Position numbers and translations under genes: made by a program. A model generated the notes under the pieces. That model had not been told where the DNA came from and did not search any database. It saw nothing but the letters and a program-made list of their open reading frames with translations. A stretch of DNA of 64,000 bases. Source: Fomes fomentarius. Taxonomy: Eukaryota; Basidiomycota; Agaricomycetes; Polyporales; Polyporaceae. Below, one piece after another: positions 45,213-57,255 of the stretch. Numbering within the stretch: position 1 is the first letter of the stretch; every line of letters begins with the position of its first letter. The DNA is taken from positions 3,782,001-3,846,000 of the forward strand of contig JABYQN010000001.1 in NCBI GenBank assembly GCA_022606135.1, written 5' to 3'.

Positions 45213-47614
45213 ATCTTGTCTGAATTCTCCTCTGACTCCGCATGGAGTCCTTGGTATTCTTCATCGTCTGAAGCTGGAGGTTCCACTGACTGTGGTTCCC
45301 CCTCAGGCTCGACGAGATCTTTGACATGGTCATCATGACCATCCGTCAGCTGGTCGACATCGATGTCTTCTTCGGCCATGCGCATCGAGAATAGTTGTTG
45401 CGTTTCCTCGAAGATGCGCTGTGCACGGAATCCAGCGTTCGGCTGGTTGCGCTTTGGACACGCAGGATTGCCCTTGTAATGTCCAGGTTTCCCACAGGCG
45501 AAGCATACTCCCGGTTGGAGGAACTTGGTCGGCCCTGCGGACTGGTGGGTCCCCGAGGTTGGCCTCACATTCGACAATGAATGTCCTTGCGGAGGGCCGG
45601 AGTGGCCCCTGTTTTGTGGGGCAGCCTTCTTGATGAAGGTCGACCCTTGTGACCGTTTCGCTTCGTCCTTCTTGATAGGTTGGATGACGAAATGTGGCCT
45701 CTGGTGTGAACCTGAGGTTGAAGACTTGAAAGTAGTCGGGGTTTTTGACAAAGGCGGCTGGTTCAACGATGACTTCGACGGACCAGCAACCGGCTTGTTC
45801 TGTGTATATGTCGTACGTCGCAACCATATGCCTTCTTCGGCCGCTTCATACTTGAGAGCGGCCTCGTATAGACCTCAAGCAGATATTGCCATGTGGTCGA
45901 TACCCCAGCCAATCGTGATTGCACGTTCCATCTCTTCCGGTATGGAAAGTAGGAAACATTCTTTGAACAATAGCTCAGGAGGAGGCTCAAGCATGCACTG
46001 CGACCAATACTGCATGTCCTGATACAGCGCAGCGACTCCTCCTTTGCGATGGTATCGGACATTGTAGAACTGGTTCGTTGCCTGCTGAAAGGCGTTGGTG
46101 ATGATGAAACGTTGGTATAACGCATTCACCGCATGCTTGAATGTCCAATACTGCTGGATGTGGTATGGGGAAACCAGGTTCTGATAGTAATAGTATTGTG
46201 TAGGCTCGGTGCAGGCATGTGTTGGAATACAGGGAATGTATGTCCTGGATGCACGGACTGTGCCCCCATAGGCATGCTCCACTGGTACGACGATCCTGTT
46301 GGAGGCACTTGTTGGTGCCAAGCCGGCCCCGTCGACCAAGGCTGTTGATGCATCATAGGCGGTGGGGCCCGACGAGTGGAAGCCGAGAATTGAGGTTGAG
46401 TTGCATACTGCAACTGATGCATTGCCAGCTGTGGTGGTGCACTACTGGCTGTAGTCGCACGCGGCGGCGACCTCGGTTGCGATGAATGGTCCTCAAAAGG
46501 TCTTCGAGGATCGTAGTCTGTATGGGGAATACTGGACCTAGGTACTCTGGGTCTGAAGTAGGTGGCATGATATCCCTCGGGCACGTAAGTAGCTTCAGGG
46601 GCGAAGCTGACTCTCAATGTCCAAGGAGCCTGTCCCTGAACCCCATCCCGGCCGCGGTCTGCGGTCAGGCTTGCGTCATCCAATAACTGGGAATCATCCA
46701 CGCTGACGTACGGTGATTAGTAAGAAGAGGGCGGTTGGTTCCTAATTGTAGATGATGACGAGCTTGACTCTCCGGCGGTCTGCCGTGGTCTCGACATCGT
46801 CTGCGCGTATACCGGTACAGGGGCGGGGATTTGTTGACGTGAGTAAGGATCCTCATCACTCACGGAGGCTTGTCCTCTATATCCTCCAGCCGGGTTCAAT
46901 ACAGATCCACTCTTCCCTGGCATGCTTTCAGCACGAGCCAATCCAGCCCGTTCCAGTCGTTCTTTACGTGTGAAGCATAGTGCGTCGTCCAAGGAGTCTT
47001 GTATGACATCGAGTGAACGTGTGATGTCCTGCTCGATCTCATATTTGTCTTCTGAGTCCTTGTCATACCTTATTTGCTCGAATTCGAATCCAGCATTTCG
47101 AGCTATGGATCCAACCTGGTTATAGAACTCAGGAGGGAGGTTCTTTGGTGATTGCTCCGCAATAAGACTTATTAATTCTTCAAAGTGGCTGTGAATGGTC
47201 TGCACCCAAAGTGGGTTGCAACTGTCATTTGCCCTTATGATCTGTAGTGACATTGGAGGGTATCTCCTGTAGGTTGGCCGCAGGTACGGCCAGGCCTCCT
47301 GTCTGGAGTTCTGTAGGTCTATATGGACTATCGTCCAAAGTAATATTAGTATTAGGACCTAGTGATGGTCCGTCGTATGGTGTAGATGAATAAACAGTCC
47401 CCATTAAATGGGACGTCGACGGTGGGGCGCTGTCTCTAGATGAGGTGCGTCTTGGAGCTTGCGGAGGCGTATTAGTTAAGATGTTACGTTGAGTGGGTGT
47501 CGATGGTGCAGTCGCCATATGCTGTGATGGAGTCGTTTGCACCATGCTCGATGCGCGATAATGACCAGGAGGGTGATTGCCCTCCCAGGGGATGCTAGAT
47601 GCAGATGAACTCAT
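45182..47614 (-). pseudogene. Element L gag
   Basis: It begins MSSSASSIPWEGNHPPGHY at 47614 with a Ser/Thr/Pro-rich N-terminus, then HFEELISLIAEQSPKNLPPE and an acidic helical stretch. The capsid-like region (QFYNVRYHRKGGVAALYQDM, LLFKECFLLSIPEEMERAIT) leads to a CCHC zinc knuckle in CFACGKPGHYKGNPACP, and ends MCSIMNCTPG. The reading frame shifts once near 47.25 kb and meets a TAA after NQPPSSY that element R shares, suggesting a removed intron or an old shared lesion. Confidence 0.82.
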
Positions 47615-47684
47615 GTCGTCGTGTCAATGTTGAAGTTGCTCTTCTCTTATAGATGTCCATGGTATGTGGAGGAGCGTAAAAAAG

Positions 47685-47911
47685 TGTAATATATCTTGAG
47701 TAGTCTTGAGGCCCACCGTGTCCTAAGTACGCTGCACCAATCTCTATATGAGAAGTGCATTGTACCTGATGGACGTGGTGGAAGACTGAGAAGTCTCGCC
47801 ATGTCCTTCTGAGCGTCTTTATGACGCTCATGTACAGCCACATGCATTATGTAATACAATATGTATCTAATCTTATCTATTGATGATACGAGTGATGTCT
47901 GGTAATTATGG
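47685..47911 (-). repeat. 5' LTR of element L, lacking its first 10 bases
   Basis: The 227 bases align with the 237-bp LTR at 56993-57229 from its base 11 to its end (GATATATTACA). The missing first 10 bases are replaced directly by element R gag sequence, which marks the head-to-head junction. Confidence 0.85.
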
Positions 47912-49952
47912 CTGCTTCGGGTGCAGACCATTCACAGAACGTGGATGGCCACCACTTTGAAGAATTAATGAGCCTCATTGCGGAGCAATCGCCAAGGAAC
48001 CTCCCTCCTGAGTTCTATAACCAGGTTGGATTGATAGCTCAAAGCGCTGGATTCGAATTCGAGCAAATAAAGGATGACAAGGACTCAGAAGACGAAGACG
48101 AGATCGAGCAGGACATCACGCGTTCACTCGATGTCATACAAGACTCATTGGATGACGCACTACGCTTCACGCGTGAAGAACAATTGGAACGGGCTGGGTT
48201 GACTCGTGCCGAAAGCACGCCAGGGAAGAGTGGATTTGTGTTGTACCCGGCGGGAGGATATAGAGGACACGCCTCCGTGAGTGACGAGGATCCTTACTCA
48301 CGTCAACAAATCCCCGCCCCTGTACCGGTATACGCGCAGACGATGTCGAGACCACGGCAGACCGCCGGAGAGTCAAGCTCGTCATCATCTACAATTAGGA
48401 ACCAACCGCCCTCTTCTTACTAATCACCGTACGTCAGCGTGGATGATTCCCAGTTATTGGATGACGCAAGCCTGACCGCAGACCGCGGCCGGGATGGGGT
48501 TCAGGGACAGGCTCCTTGGACATCGAGAGTCAGCTTCGCGCCTGAAGCTACTTACGTGCCCGATACATATCAGGCCACCTACTTTGGACCTAGAGTACCT
48601 AGGTCCCTATGGGCGCACAGTCCGTGCATCCAGGACATACATTCCCTGTATTCCAACAAATGCCTGCAACGAGCTTACGTGATACTATTGGGTTGACAAG
48701 TATTAACGCACTCATTGATGAGCAGGTGGGCCACAATCCCACCGAGCCTCTTCCCAATCATATTAAGAGCACGAAACCAGCCGCCCCGGTGCAATACGAT
48801 GGAAGGGACGATGACATGGCCTTCCATGTATGGTTGAGCAGTGTGCTCACATACTGCCGCTGCCTCCACATTACGGGCCGGAAGTTGGACCCAGACCGAC
48901 TTGATGTTCTAGGCACCGCCCTATCAGGCGATGCCACGGACTGGTACTATCAGAATTTGGTTTCCCCATACCGCATCCAGCAGTATTGGATGTTCAAACA
49001 TGCGGTGAATGCATTATACCAACACTTCATCATCACTGACGCCTTTCAGCAGGCAACGAACCAGTTCTACAACGTCTGATACCATCGCAAAGGAGGAGTC
49101 GCTGCGCTGTACCAGGACATGCAGTACTGGTTGCAGCGCATGCTTGAGCCTCCTCCCGAGCTCTTGTTCAAAGAACGTTTCCTACTTTCCATACCGGAAG
49201 AGATGGAACGTGCAATCACGATTGGCTGGGGTATCGACCACATGGCAATACCTGCTCGAGGTCTATACAAGGCCGCTCTCAAGTATGAAGCGGCCAAAGA
49301 AGGCATATGGTTGCGACATACAACGTACACGCAGAACAAGCTGGTTGCTGGTCTGTCGAAGTCATCATCGAACCAGCCGCCTTCGTCAAGACCCTCAACC
49401 ACTTTCAAGTCTTCACCCTCAGGCTCACACCAGAGGCCCCATTTCGTCATTCGACCTATCAAGAAGGACGAAGCGAAACAATCACATGGATCGACCTTCA
49501 TCAAGAAGGCCGCACCACAAAACAGGGGCCATTCGGGCCCTCCGCAAGGACATTCATCGTCGAATGCAAGGCCAACCTTGGGGACCCACCATTCCATGGG
49601 GCCGACGAAGTTCCTCCAACCAGGGGTATGCTTTGCTTGTGGGAAACCTGGCCATTACAAGGGCGATCCTGCGTGTCCAAAGCGCAACCAGCTGAACACT
49701 GGATTCCAGGCACAGCACATCTTCGAGGAAACGCAACAACTATTCTCGATGTGCATGGCCAAAGAAGGCATTGATGTCGACCAGCCAACAGATGGTCATG
49801 ATGACCATGTCAAAGATCTCGTCGAGCCTGAGGAGGAACCACAGTCAGTGGAACCCCCAGCTTCGGACGACGAAGAATACCAAGGACTCCATGTGGAGTT
49901 AGAGGAGGATTCAGACAAGATGTGCAGTATTATGAACTGTACACCGGGATGA
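47912..49952 (+). pseudogene. Element R gag, 5' truncated
   Basis: It enters in frame at the junction and reads HFEELMSLIAEQSPRNLPPE, then the capsid-like region DDDMAFHVWLSSVLTYCRCL and GTALSGDATDWYYQNLVSP. At QFYNV a TGA replaces the CGA that element L keeps. The zinc knuckle CFACGKPGHYKGDPACP and the acidic tail ending MCSIMNCTPG are intact. The TAA after NQPPSSY is shared with L. Confidence 0.85.
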
Positions 49953-50638
49953 TGTCTCTATGCATGAATGGTCTATCAGAAGAAGAGCAGCGCATCGTAG
50001 ACAATAACCTGCTCTTGGAATCAGCAGAGAAGACACTTTAGTCTTTGCAACTGGCCACAGAGCCTATGCCCAAGACAGCTTGTCTGGCTTGGCTTCACAA
50101 CTCGTGGGTGCGACAACTGAACGAGCCGGCTGATCAGCTGGTTCGAGATCTTCAGTTGCAACAGCCGTTGTGCGCAGAAGTCATGATCAATGGTGTTCCG
50201 GCGTATATGCTGTTCGACTCGGGATGCACAACAGACATGTTGTCTCCTGTGTTGGCATACATCACCCAAGCCGACTGAGTGGATCTCCGGGAGCAAATGG
50301 GGCTCCAGCTTGGGACCAAGGGCAGTCGCACGAAGATCACACACGGCGCGCGAGCCAACATGAACCTTGGTCCAACGGCCGAGAAACAATATTACTTTGA
50401 TGTTGTCGATATCGATAGATACAACGTCGTTCTGGGCACACTATTCTTCACTCGGCATAAAGTCGAGTTGGATTTCAAGAACCATCATATTGTCATCAAC
50501 AGCAAGGCCATCCTGGTCTACGATGCAGTCTACAAGGCAGAAGTCATCTGTACCTGTGAACAGGAGCAACGTAAGGGCCTAGCCAAACAGCTACACTCTG
50601 CGTTAATCGTCGACCAGGCCGACCATCTTCACGCATAG
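49912..50638 (+). pseudogene. Element R aspartic protease region
   Basis: It lies in the -1 frame relative to gag and overlaps its end. The active site reads YMLFDSGCTTDMLSPVLAY. Stops follow ESAEKTL and ITQAD, neither seen in L. It ends with the TAG after ADHLHA shared by both copies. Confidence 0.82.
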
Positions 50639-53600
50639 GGGGACACAATGGGTAGTACCATTGCGGAACCTCCCCACTCCCGTTATGTGCACACCAACAA
50701 GTCAGCGGAAGGGGAGGAGAATGGCCAAACAGCCGTCTTGACAAGTTCTGAATGACATCAAGGATGAAAAATCAATGTGAACACTCCACGACTAGTGGAG
50801 CGTTCTTTACCAACATTACAATCATCGGTTGGACCCAAGTTAGGATTGTTGGGGTTACTGGATCCATTGGGCCTGCACCAGTTCTTCATTCATATTCTGT
50901 CCAAATATTTGGAAGAAGAACAGATATGGAAGACTCATTGAGAGCCTCCCAAGGATGACAACGAGGAACACCTGCAATCTCTATGCGACAAGTGGCTCGC
51001 GGAATACGATGATATGCTTCGCCCACCACTGCCGGGGCTACCGCTGTGGCACGAAGTGAATCACCGTATCCCATTAATTGACGAGACCAAGCAATACAGG
51101 TACCGCTTACCGCGATGCCCAGAAGCCATCAAGAAAGAACTTCTAGAGAAAATCAAGAAGTATACAGATGCTCTATGGTGGAAAATGGCTAATGTACGAC
51201 AAGCAGTGCCGCTCCTTTGCATAGCAAAGAAGAATGGCAAACTACGGACAGTAGTTGATGCTCGTCAACGGAACGATAACACCATTAAGGATGTTATGCC
51301 ACTACCAGACCAAGACCAAATCTGTATGGACATCGCGCGAGCCAAGTACCGCTTGAAGATGGACCTTTCAGACGCCTATGAACAAGTTTGGATAGAACTT
51401 GAGGACATCTGGAAGACTGGGTTCTCAACGCCGTTCGGAACCCTCGTCAGCATGGTCATGCAGCAGGGTGATTGCAATGCCCCTGCAACTTTCCAACACC
51501 TCATGACGACAATCTTCTGCGACTTCTTGGGCCGGTTTGTACATGTATATCTGGATGATATATTCATGCACTCCAACTCAATCCAAGACCACGAGCAGCA
51601 TCTGCGGCTCATTTTCAACAAGCTGCAGGAAGCCAAGCTGTACATGAGTCGCACCAAGTGCGACTTATATTCGAAACAAATGGATTGTTTGGGACATATC
51701 GTCGATGACCAGGGCCTCCATGCAGATGTGGACAAGATGACTTGAATACGAGAGTGGCGAACACCACGCTCGTATCACGAAGTCCAACGATTTCTCGGAC
51801 TGGTCAACTACCTTGGACCGTTCATGCCGAACATATCTGCATATACTACAGTACTGTTGGATATGGAACACAACAACAGACTGTTCATCTGGCATCCACT
51901 TCATCAGAAGTGTTTTGACATGATCAAGGTTATGGCCTGCAAGGCCCCAGTCCTCAAACCCATTGACCTGCGCAAGAACAAACCGATATGGCTCATCTGC
52001 GACGTGTCGATACATGGCCTTGGTGCCCTCTACGGCCAAGGCGAAGACTGGCAAAGCTGCCGTCCCGCTGGATTTTTATCTAAAAAATTCACGAGCACGC
52101 AGCGTGCTTACCACACCTACGAGCAAGAAGCTCTTGCCATCCTCGAAGGCCTCATGAAATGGGAGGATAAACTTCTAGGCTGGAAGCTCAACATCGTCAC
52201 GGATCACAAGGCGCTCGAGTTCTTCAAGAACACGATGCAGCCAAACAACCGTCAAATCCGGTGGATCGAGTACATGGCTCGATTCAACTTCAAGCTCCAG
52301 CACATAGCAGGGAAGGAGAACAAGGTAGCAGACTGTTTGTCCCGCTACCACAAGAACAACAACGCAGACAAGTTCCACGACCCTCACCACTACGTCAATG
52401 CAGACGTCAGGCTTGACCCAGACTGGGACAACCTTCCGGGGAACCGTGTCATGGAACTGCGTGCGGGACGAATCACTTGTCAAAACCCTGACGGATTGGA
52501 GCCCAAAGAACACGGCGAGCAGCGAGAACTTTGTCAGAAGGCTGAACCACGGACAGTGGAAGCGGATGAGATGGCCGCTGCAGCATCTAAAGCTGCAGCT
52601 CAAGCACAACCGGTGCCTGCGGTTCAGACCGAACCTCAGGTAGAAGACAGCAATCCCACACCGACAGTGTGGGATACCATGGCTAATGGGCCGTCACTGC
52701 GGAAGACGATGGAAGACGTCCACGGCTTTCTTGAGGCTATCAAGAAAGGTTATCAAATGGACACCTTCTTCAGCTGCGTTCTGCAGAACCTGTAAATGCG
52801 CAAGAACTTTGTAATACATGATAACTTCGTGTACACAGCAAATCGTCGTGGCGAACAAGTTCTGTGTCTCCCTTGGACGAAGTTCAAGCAATGAATGACG
52901 ACACAGATCGTCATTGACCAAGCGCATGAAACTCTAGGACACTTCGGCGCCCAGAAAATGGTGGAATACCTCCATCGTTGGTACTGGTGGCCAAAAATGG
53001 GAGTTGAGGTCGAACAATTCTGTATCTCATGCTGGAGATGCCAGTCGTCCAAGCCTCAGAATTAGCTGAAGGCAGGGCTACTGCATTTGCTACTGATTTC
53101 ATTCATTCCCTGGATGGCTATCGCAATGGACTTCGTTGGTCCCTTTCCGCAAGCGAACAGATTCGATTACTTATGGGTGATTGTATGCCAACTCATGTCT
53201 ATGGTACATCTAGTACCAATTCGTACCACTGACACCACCGCAGACCTCGCCACAATTTACTTGCGCGAGGTCGTACAGCTCCACAGGCTGCCCCAGTCCA
53301 TCGTTTCAGACCGAGACCCCAAATTCACTTCCAAGTTCTGGAGGGAGCTTCACCGCCTGCTCAGCGCGAAGCTCCTCATGTCCACTGCGTTTCACCCGCA
53401 AACAGATGGTATATCTGAGTGCACTATACGCTCGGTTAACCAGATACTGCGATCAAAGCCTGATCAGTTAGATTGGCTTGACAAAATTCTGCTTACCGAG
53501 TTCGCGATCAATTCCTCAGTAAGCGCATCTACAGGTTTCACACCCTTCGAACTCAACTACAGATATCTACCGCAGACTATGGCTGGTATAAGCACAGACA

Positions 53601-54220
53601 GTGCTTTCACTGGTGTTCGCGAGTTTGCGCAGCAAGCGTGCGCAAACCTGGAGATGGCTCACAACGCGCTCATCGAGAGCCACATGAACCAGACACATTA
53701 CACGAACCAAAGCCAGCAACAAGAGCCAGACTTTGAGGTAGGCGACATGGTTTACCTGTCTACCAAGAACTTGTCCGTCCCGGAAGGGCAGGCAAGGAAA
53801 CTGGTACCCAAATACATTGGGCCTTATAAGATTGTTGGTGTGAACATGGAGACCTCTAGTTACACGCTTGAGCTTCCACCCGATCTTGTCGAACAAAGAA
53901 TCCATCCGACCTTCCATGTAGATCTACTACAGAAGCACAAACTGAATGATGACCTATTATTCCCTCACCGTGATTCACACGCATTCTACTCATGCGCATT
54001 CTACGACATGGGGAATGACGACAAGCAGGAATGGCTCGTTGATGAGAATGTGGGCCACCATTGGGTAGGTAATAAAGTCGAATTCTATGTAAGATGGATG
54101 CACGGCGACACTACATGGGAACCGTATTCAAAATGTAGTAAACTATCGGTAACGGATGAGTATTTCCGCCTCCAGGGCGTACAGCACTGGAGGTCTCTTC
54201 CAAGGAAATCAGAGGACTGA
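50639..54220 (+). pseudogene. Element R pol: RT, RNase H, integrase, chromodomain
   Basis: The RT has RTVVDARQRNDNTIKDV and HVYLDDIFMHS. RNase H has IWLICDVSIHGLGALYGQG and IVTDHKALEFFKN. Integrase has AIAMDFVGPFPQANRF, SIVSDRDPKFTSKFWRELH and HPQTDGISECTIRSVNQIL, giving the D, D and E positions. The C-terminal module EWLVDENVGHHWVGNKVEFY, then VRWMHGDTTWEPY, is a chromodomain, which in chromoviruses steers integration to marked chromatin. Stop codons occur after DKMT, CVLQNL, TKFKQ and SSKPQN, so no full polyprotein can be made. Confidence 0.88.
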
Positions 54221-54265
54221 CGCGACACATCCAGTCATCAGGTGACTGCATCTGGGCGCCCCCTA

Positions 54266-54286
54266 CCTAATTTGGACAAAATTAGG
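54266..54286. repeat. Perfect 8-bp stem hairpin between pol and third ORF
   Basis: CCTAATTT and AAATTAGG flank a 5-base loop (GGACA), 46 bases after the pol stop codon and about 100 bases before the third ORF. It could be a terminator, leader or subgenomic-RNA signal; function unknown. Confidence 0.55.
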
Positions 54287-54390
54287 AGATGGCACTTAAG
54301 TTAGCGGACTTACCAAAATTAGCTCCAAATTTGACATAAGTCACCATCTGCCTCAAAACATCTTCATCCTCCACTACCACCACCAACAGC

Positions 54391-56793
54391 ATGAACGCCG
54401 ACCACACCGCATACCTCAACCCCGCCACGCTGACCATCCCCACAGATGGCCAGCAGCAACAGCAGCAACAACAAAACACCACCATCCCGCCATCACAGAC
54501 CGCAATGGAAGGGGTGACCACGACAATGGCGCAGAACATGCCCTTGTTGGCAGGGGGTATGGGGATGGGGCCGCCTTACCAGGTGCCCAGCCCCTACCCG
54601 CCCATTGCATATCCTCACCACATGGCGGGCATGGTCCCATACGGTGCGCCATACGTGGCCCCATACGGCAGCCCTCAATTTGCGCTCATGCCACCACCAC
54701 CAACAACAGTCGCGACTGTGCCAGGGGCACCACCACTCATGCCCATGTTGTCCTCCCACATGCAGTGGGAGTGCATCGACAGGGAAATGGTGTACATGGG
54801 GCACTGCGACCCCAGATGCACCATCTGCCCGGCATATATTCAATATGTCGCAGCCGCCTGGAACGAGCCTCAGTACGTCCAAGCTTATGAGGAGGCCCGG
54901 GCCGAGCAACAAAACGCCTACTACGCTCATTTCGAGCAGTGCCAATCTTCAAGGGGGGAAGGGGCTGGAGCCGGCAACGAACTTCGTCGACTCTGGGCTG
55001 AAAATGAGAGACTAGAGGATGAGACATGGAGGCAACAGGAATGTCAAGAAGACCTCGAGCAGAGGTTGGTCAGGGCTTGGGATGCTCACAACATGCAATG
55101 CAGGCGTGCCAACCAGCTACAAGACGAGGTCGACCGACTCTCGAGAAGGAGAGAGTGGTCATGCTCTCCCCGAGGAGATTGCGATGAGCGGCGACGGTCA
55201 CCCCGTACCTCCCCCCATCCTTCATCCTTGCGCATGGGGCCATCAACAGGCCCTACCCAACCCACACCAACCGTCACGCATACGCGCGAGCACATTCCAC
55301 CGCCGCCATCATTCACGATGGGTCTGCCACCAGCGGACTACCGTCCACCACGGCTGTGCCAGAACCGCACGATGGGAGCGACAGACCGTCGCACCCCTAC
55401 CTCCACCTCCACCCTGCAGCCATGGCCGGAGTTCATGCAAGGATCCTCCTGATCCTCTGCACCTCCAGCCGTGCCTGCCCCAGATGTGATGGACACAGAC
55501 GAGCAACCATCCGTGGCCTCATCCATCACGGACCTACCGGTCCCACCTCCTGCGTCAGACCTCCCTTTGATTGACGCCCTCGATCGCTTCCTGGACAGTG
55601 ACGACAACGATGAAGACGAGGACAAGATCAACCTTGAAGAAGTCTGGCATCATGAAAGCCGAGCTCGCGCCGCGGCAAGCAGGCCACCATCCTCAACAAT
55701 GGGGACTCATGCTCAGACAGAGCCGAGTCCCACTGGACTACCATATGACGACATCTCGGCCCCATCACTCCCGCATGGCATGCCAGCATTGGCCGTGCAC
55801 GACCAGTGGCCCACCAACCTGCCATGGCCCGTGACGACTGAGATCCACCTCGCGGATGCATGGCACAACTACGTGCCACAGAGCATCGACCAGGCCACTG
55901 CGCTCATGCGCAAAGCCCGTGACCAGCAAGGTGGTGCACTTCAACGTGTGCGTCACCTTATTGTGCAAATTGACACACAGTTGGGCTACCTGGCCGTACC
56001 CAGGCTTGCCACCGTCAAGAACAGTTGGCGCAACCCCATGCGACGCTGCCCCGAGCCCATTGCTTGCCCTCCAGCTCCCAGCCAGACTGCCATGAACCCT
56101 CCACGCCGCAGACAGGCCATGCCCACTCACGCTGACCCACCAGCCTGGTGGGCCACGTATTACCAGAACTACCCCCACGCCATTCCATGACAGCTCGTCA
56201 CGGATCCGGCGCACCCCGAGCAAGTACCCCCGCTCGATATGACCGAGGGGTACATGCTCATGAGGCGGTTTGTACCACCAACCGGCAAGAGCGAGGGTTT
56301 GCAACGTGCACAGCTGCTTGCTGTGATCGTGCACGTGTTCTCAGTGCTCGACTTTTACAAGTGCATGGTCATGCATCACCACCTACGTGTGGCAACAACT
56401 GAGGACTTGAGGCCTGTTCCCGGTCCCATCGCCAATGTCAGGGAAATCAACGTTCTCTGCTGGGCTGTGCAATGCGGAATGACCCACCACACGTTGCTAC
56501 TCATCTCAAACGTAGCACGTTGGTGCCACAACCAAGACCTGGGGCGTGCCCTGGACAGCATGGAAGTCTGGCCCAACTTCCCGTCATCCCTGGAGGACGT
56601 ACCAACGTACGTGGCCCCCTTGTTGACTGCCACTTCGACAACCAATCCTGTCGAGCCTAGCAGTGCTGGTCTGACCCCTCAAGAAGATGTTGAGATGACT
56701 GGGGAAGGCTCAGCTCAGACCGAGCAGCCTGCTGTGGACGCTCCTGCCGGAGGCATATGTTCCGAAGGTGAGCATTGCGCTCGCGGCATGTAG
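54391..56793 (+). pseudogene. Extra third ORF of element R, unknown protein of about 800 residues
   Basis: A single frame on the pol strand runs from ATG at 54391 to TAG at 56793 (801 codons), broken only by TGA at 55450 and 56188. It is Gln- and Pro-rich at the start (MNADHTAYLNPATLTIPTD). A small Cys cluster follows (MGHCDPRCTICPAYIQY), then a probable coiled coil (RRLWAENERLEDETWRQQEC, then RANQLQDEVDRLSRRRE). Acidic and Pro/Ser linkers come next, and then a more folded-looking C-terminal part (MTEGYMLMRRFVPPTGKSEG, AQLLAVIVHVFSVLDFYKCM, CGMTHHTLLLISNVARWCH). It is neither gag, pol nor an envelope with evident membrane spans. Its position before the polypurine tract makes it part of the element, not a neighbour. 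Confidence 0.75.
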
Positions 56794-56980
56794 CCACAAT
56801 AGACCTTGTAAAGGATGCCACCACCATAGCACATCCATACGAGATGACTACGGTAGGCTGACTCCTTGTGGCTATCATATTCTACTCTGTCCACGGGACA
56901 TTCAAAATAATATTACTATTATCTGCCATCATGGCTAATACTATTCTTTTCTTTATCATACTCAAACCCTAGTGGGTTCT

Positions 56981-56992
56981 GAAGGAGGGGAG
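56981..56992 (+). promoter_or_regulatory. Polypurine tract of element R
   Basis: GAAGGAGGGGAG directly precedes the LTR start TGTAAGG, as needed to prime plus-strand DNA synthesis. Confidence 0.8.
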
Positions 56993-57229
56993 TGTAAGGA
57001 CTCCGTAATTACTGGACATCACTCGTATTATCAATAGATAAGATTAGATACATATTGTATTACATAATGCATGTGGCTGTACACGAGCATCATAAAGACG
57101 CTCGGAAGGATGTGGCAAGACTTCTCAGTCTTCCACCACATCCATCAGGTACAACGCACTTCTCATATAGAGATTGGTGCAGCATACTTAGGACATGGTG
57201 GGCCTCAAGACTACTCAAGATATATTACA
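56993..57229 (+). repeat. 3' LTR of element R, 237 bp
   Basis: It begins TGTAAGGACTCCGTAATTAC and ends CAAGATATATTACA, so termini are TGT...ACA. It is complete and serves as reference for the partial LTRs at 41822 and 47685. It is followed by CATGA, the possible target duplication. Confidence 0.88.
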
Positions 57230-57255
57230 CATGACCACCATCCACTCCCCCCATT

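Larger units (their letters stand above)
41885..47911 (-). mobile_element. Ty3/Gypsy element L, inverted, truncated in integrase
   Basis: Read on the minus strand it has an LTR, gag, protease, reverse transcriptase, RNase H and the first part of integrase, then ends abruptly at the LTR fragment at 41884. The chromodomain, the extra reading frame and the 3' LTR are missing. It is a sister copy of element R, which starts right beside it in the opposite direction, so the two form a giant near-adjacent inverted repeat. It has fewer stop codons than R. Confidence 0.9.
47912..57229 (+). mobile_element. Ty3/Gypsy element R with chromodomain and an extra third ORF
   Basis: It runs from inside gag to a complete 3' LTR. 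Order: gag, protease, RT, RNase H, integrase, chromodomain, a 170-base spacer, an extra 800-codon frame, a polypurine tract and the LTR. Its own 5' LTR and leader are missing and replaced by element L. Gag and pol are interrupted by several stop codons, many of CGA-to-TGA type, so it is dead. At its far end it abuts the gag leader of element C. Confidence 0.9.
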
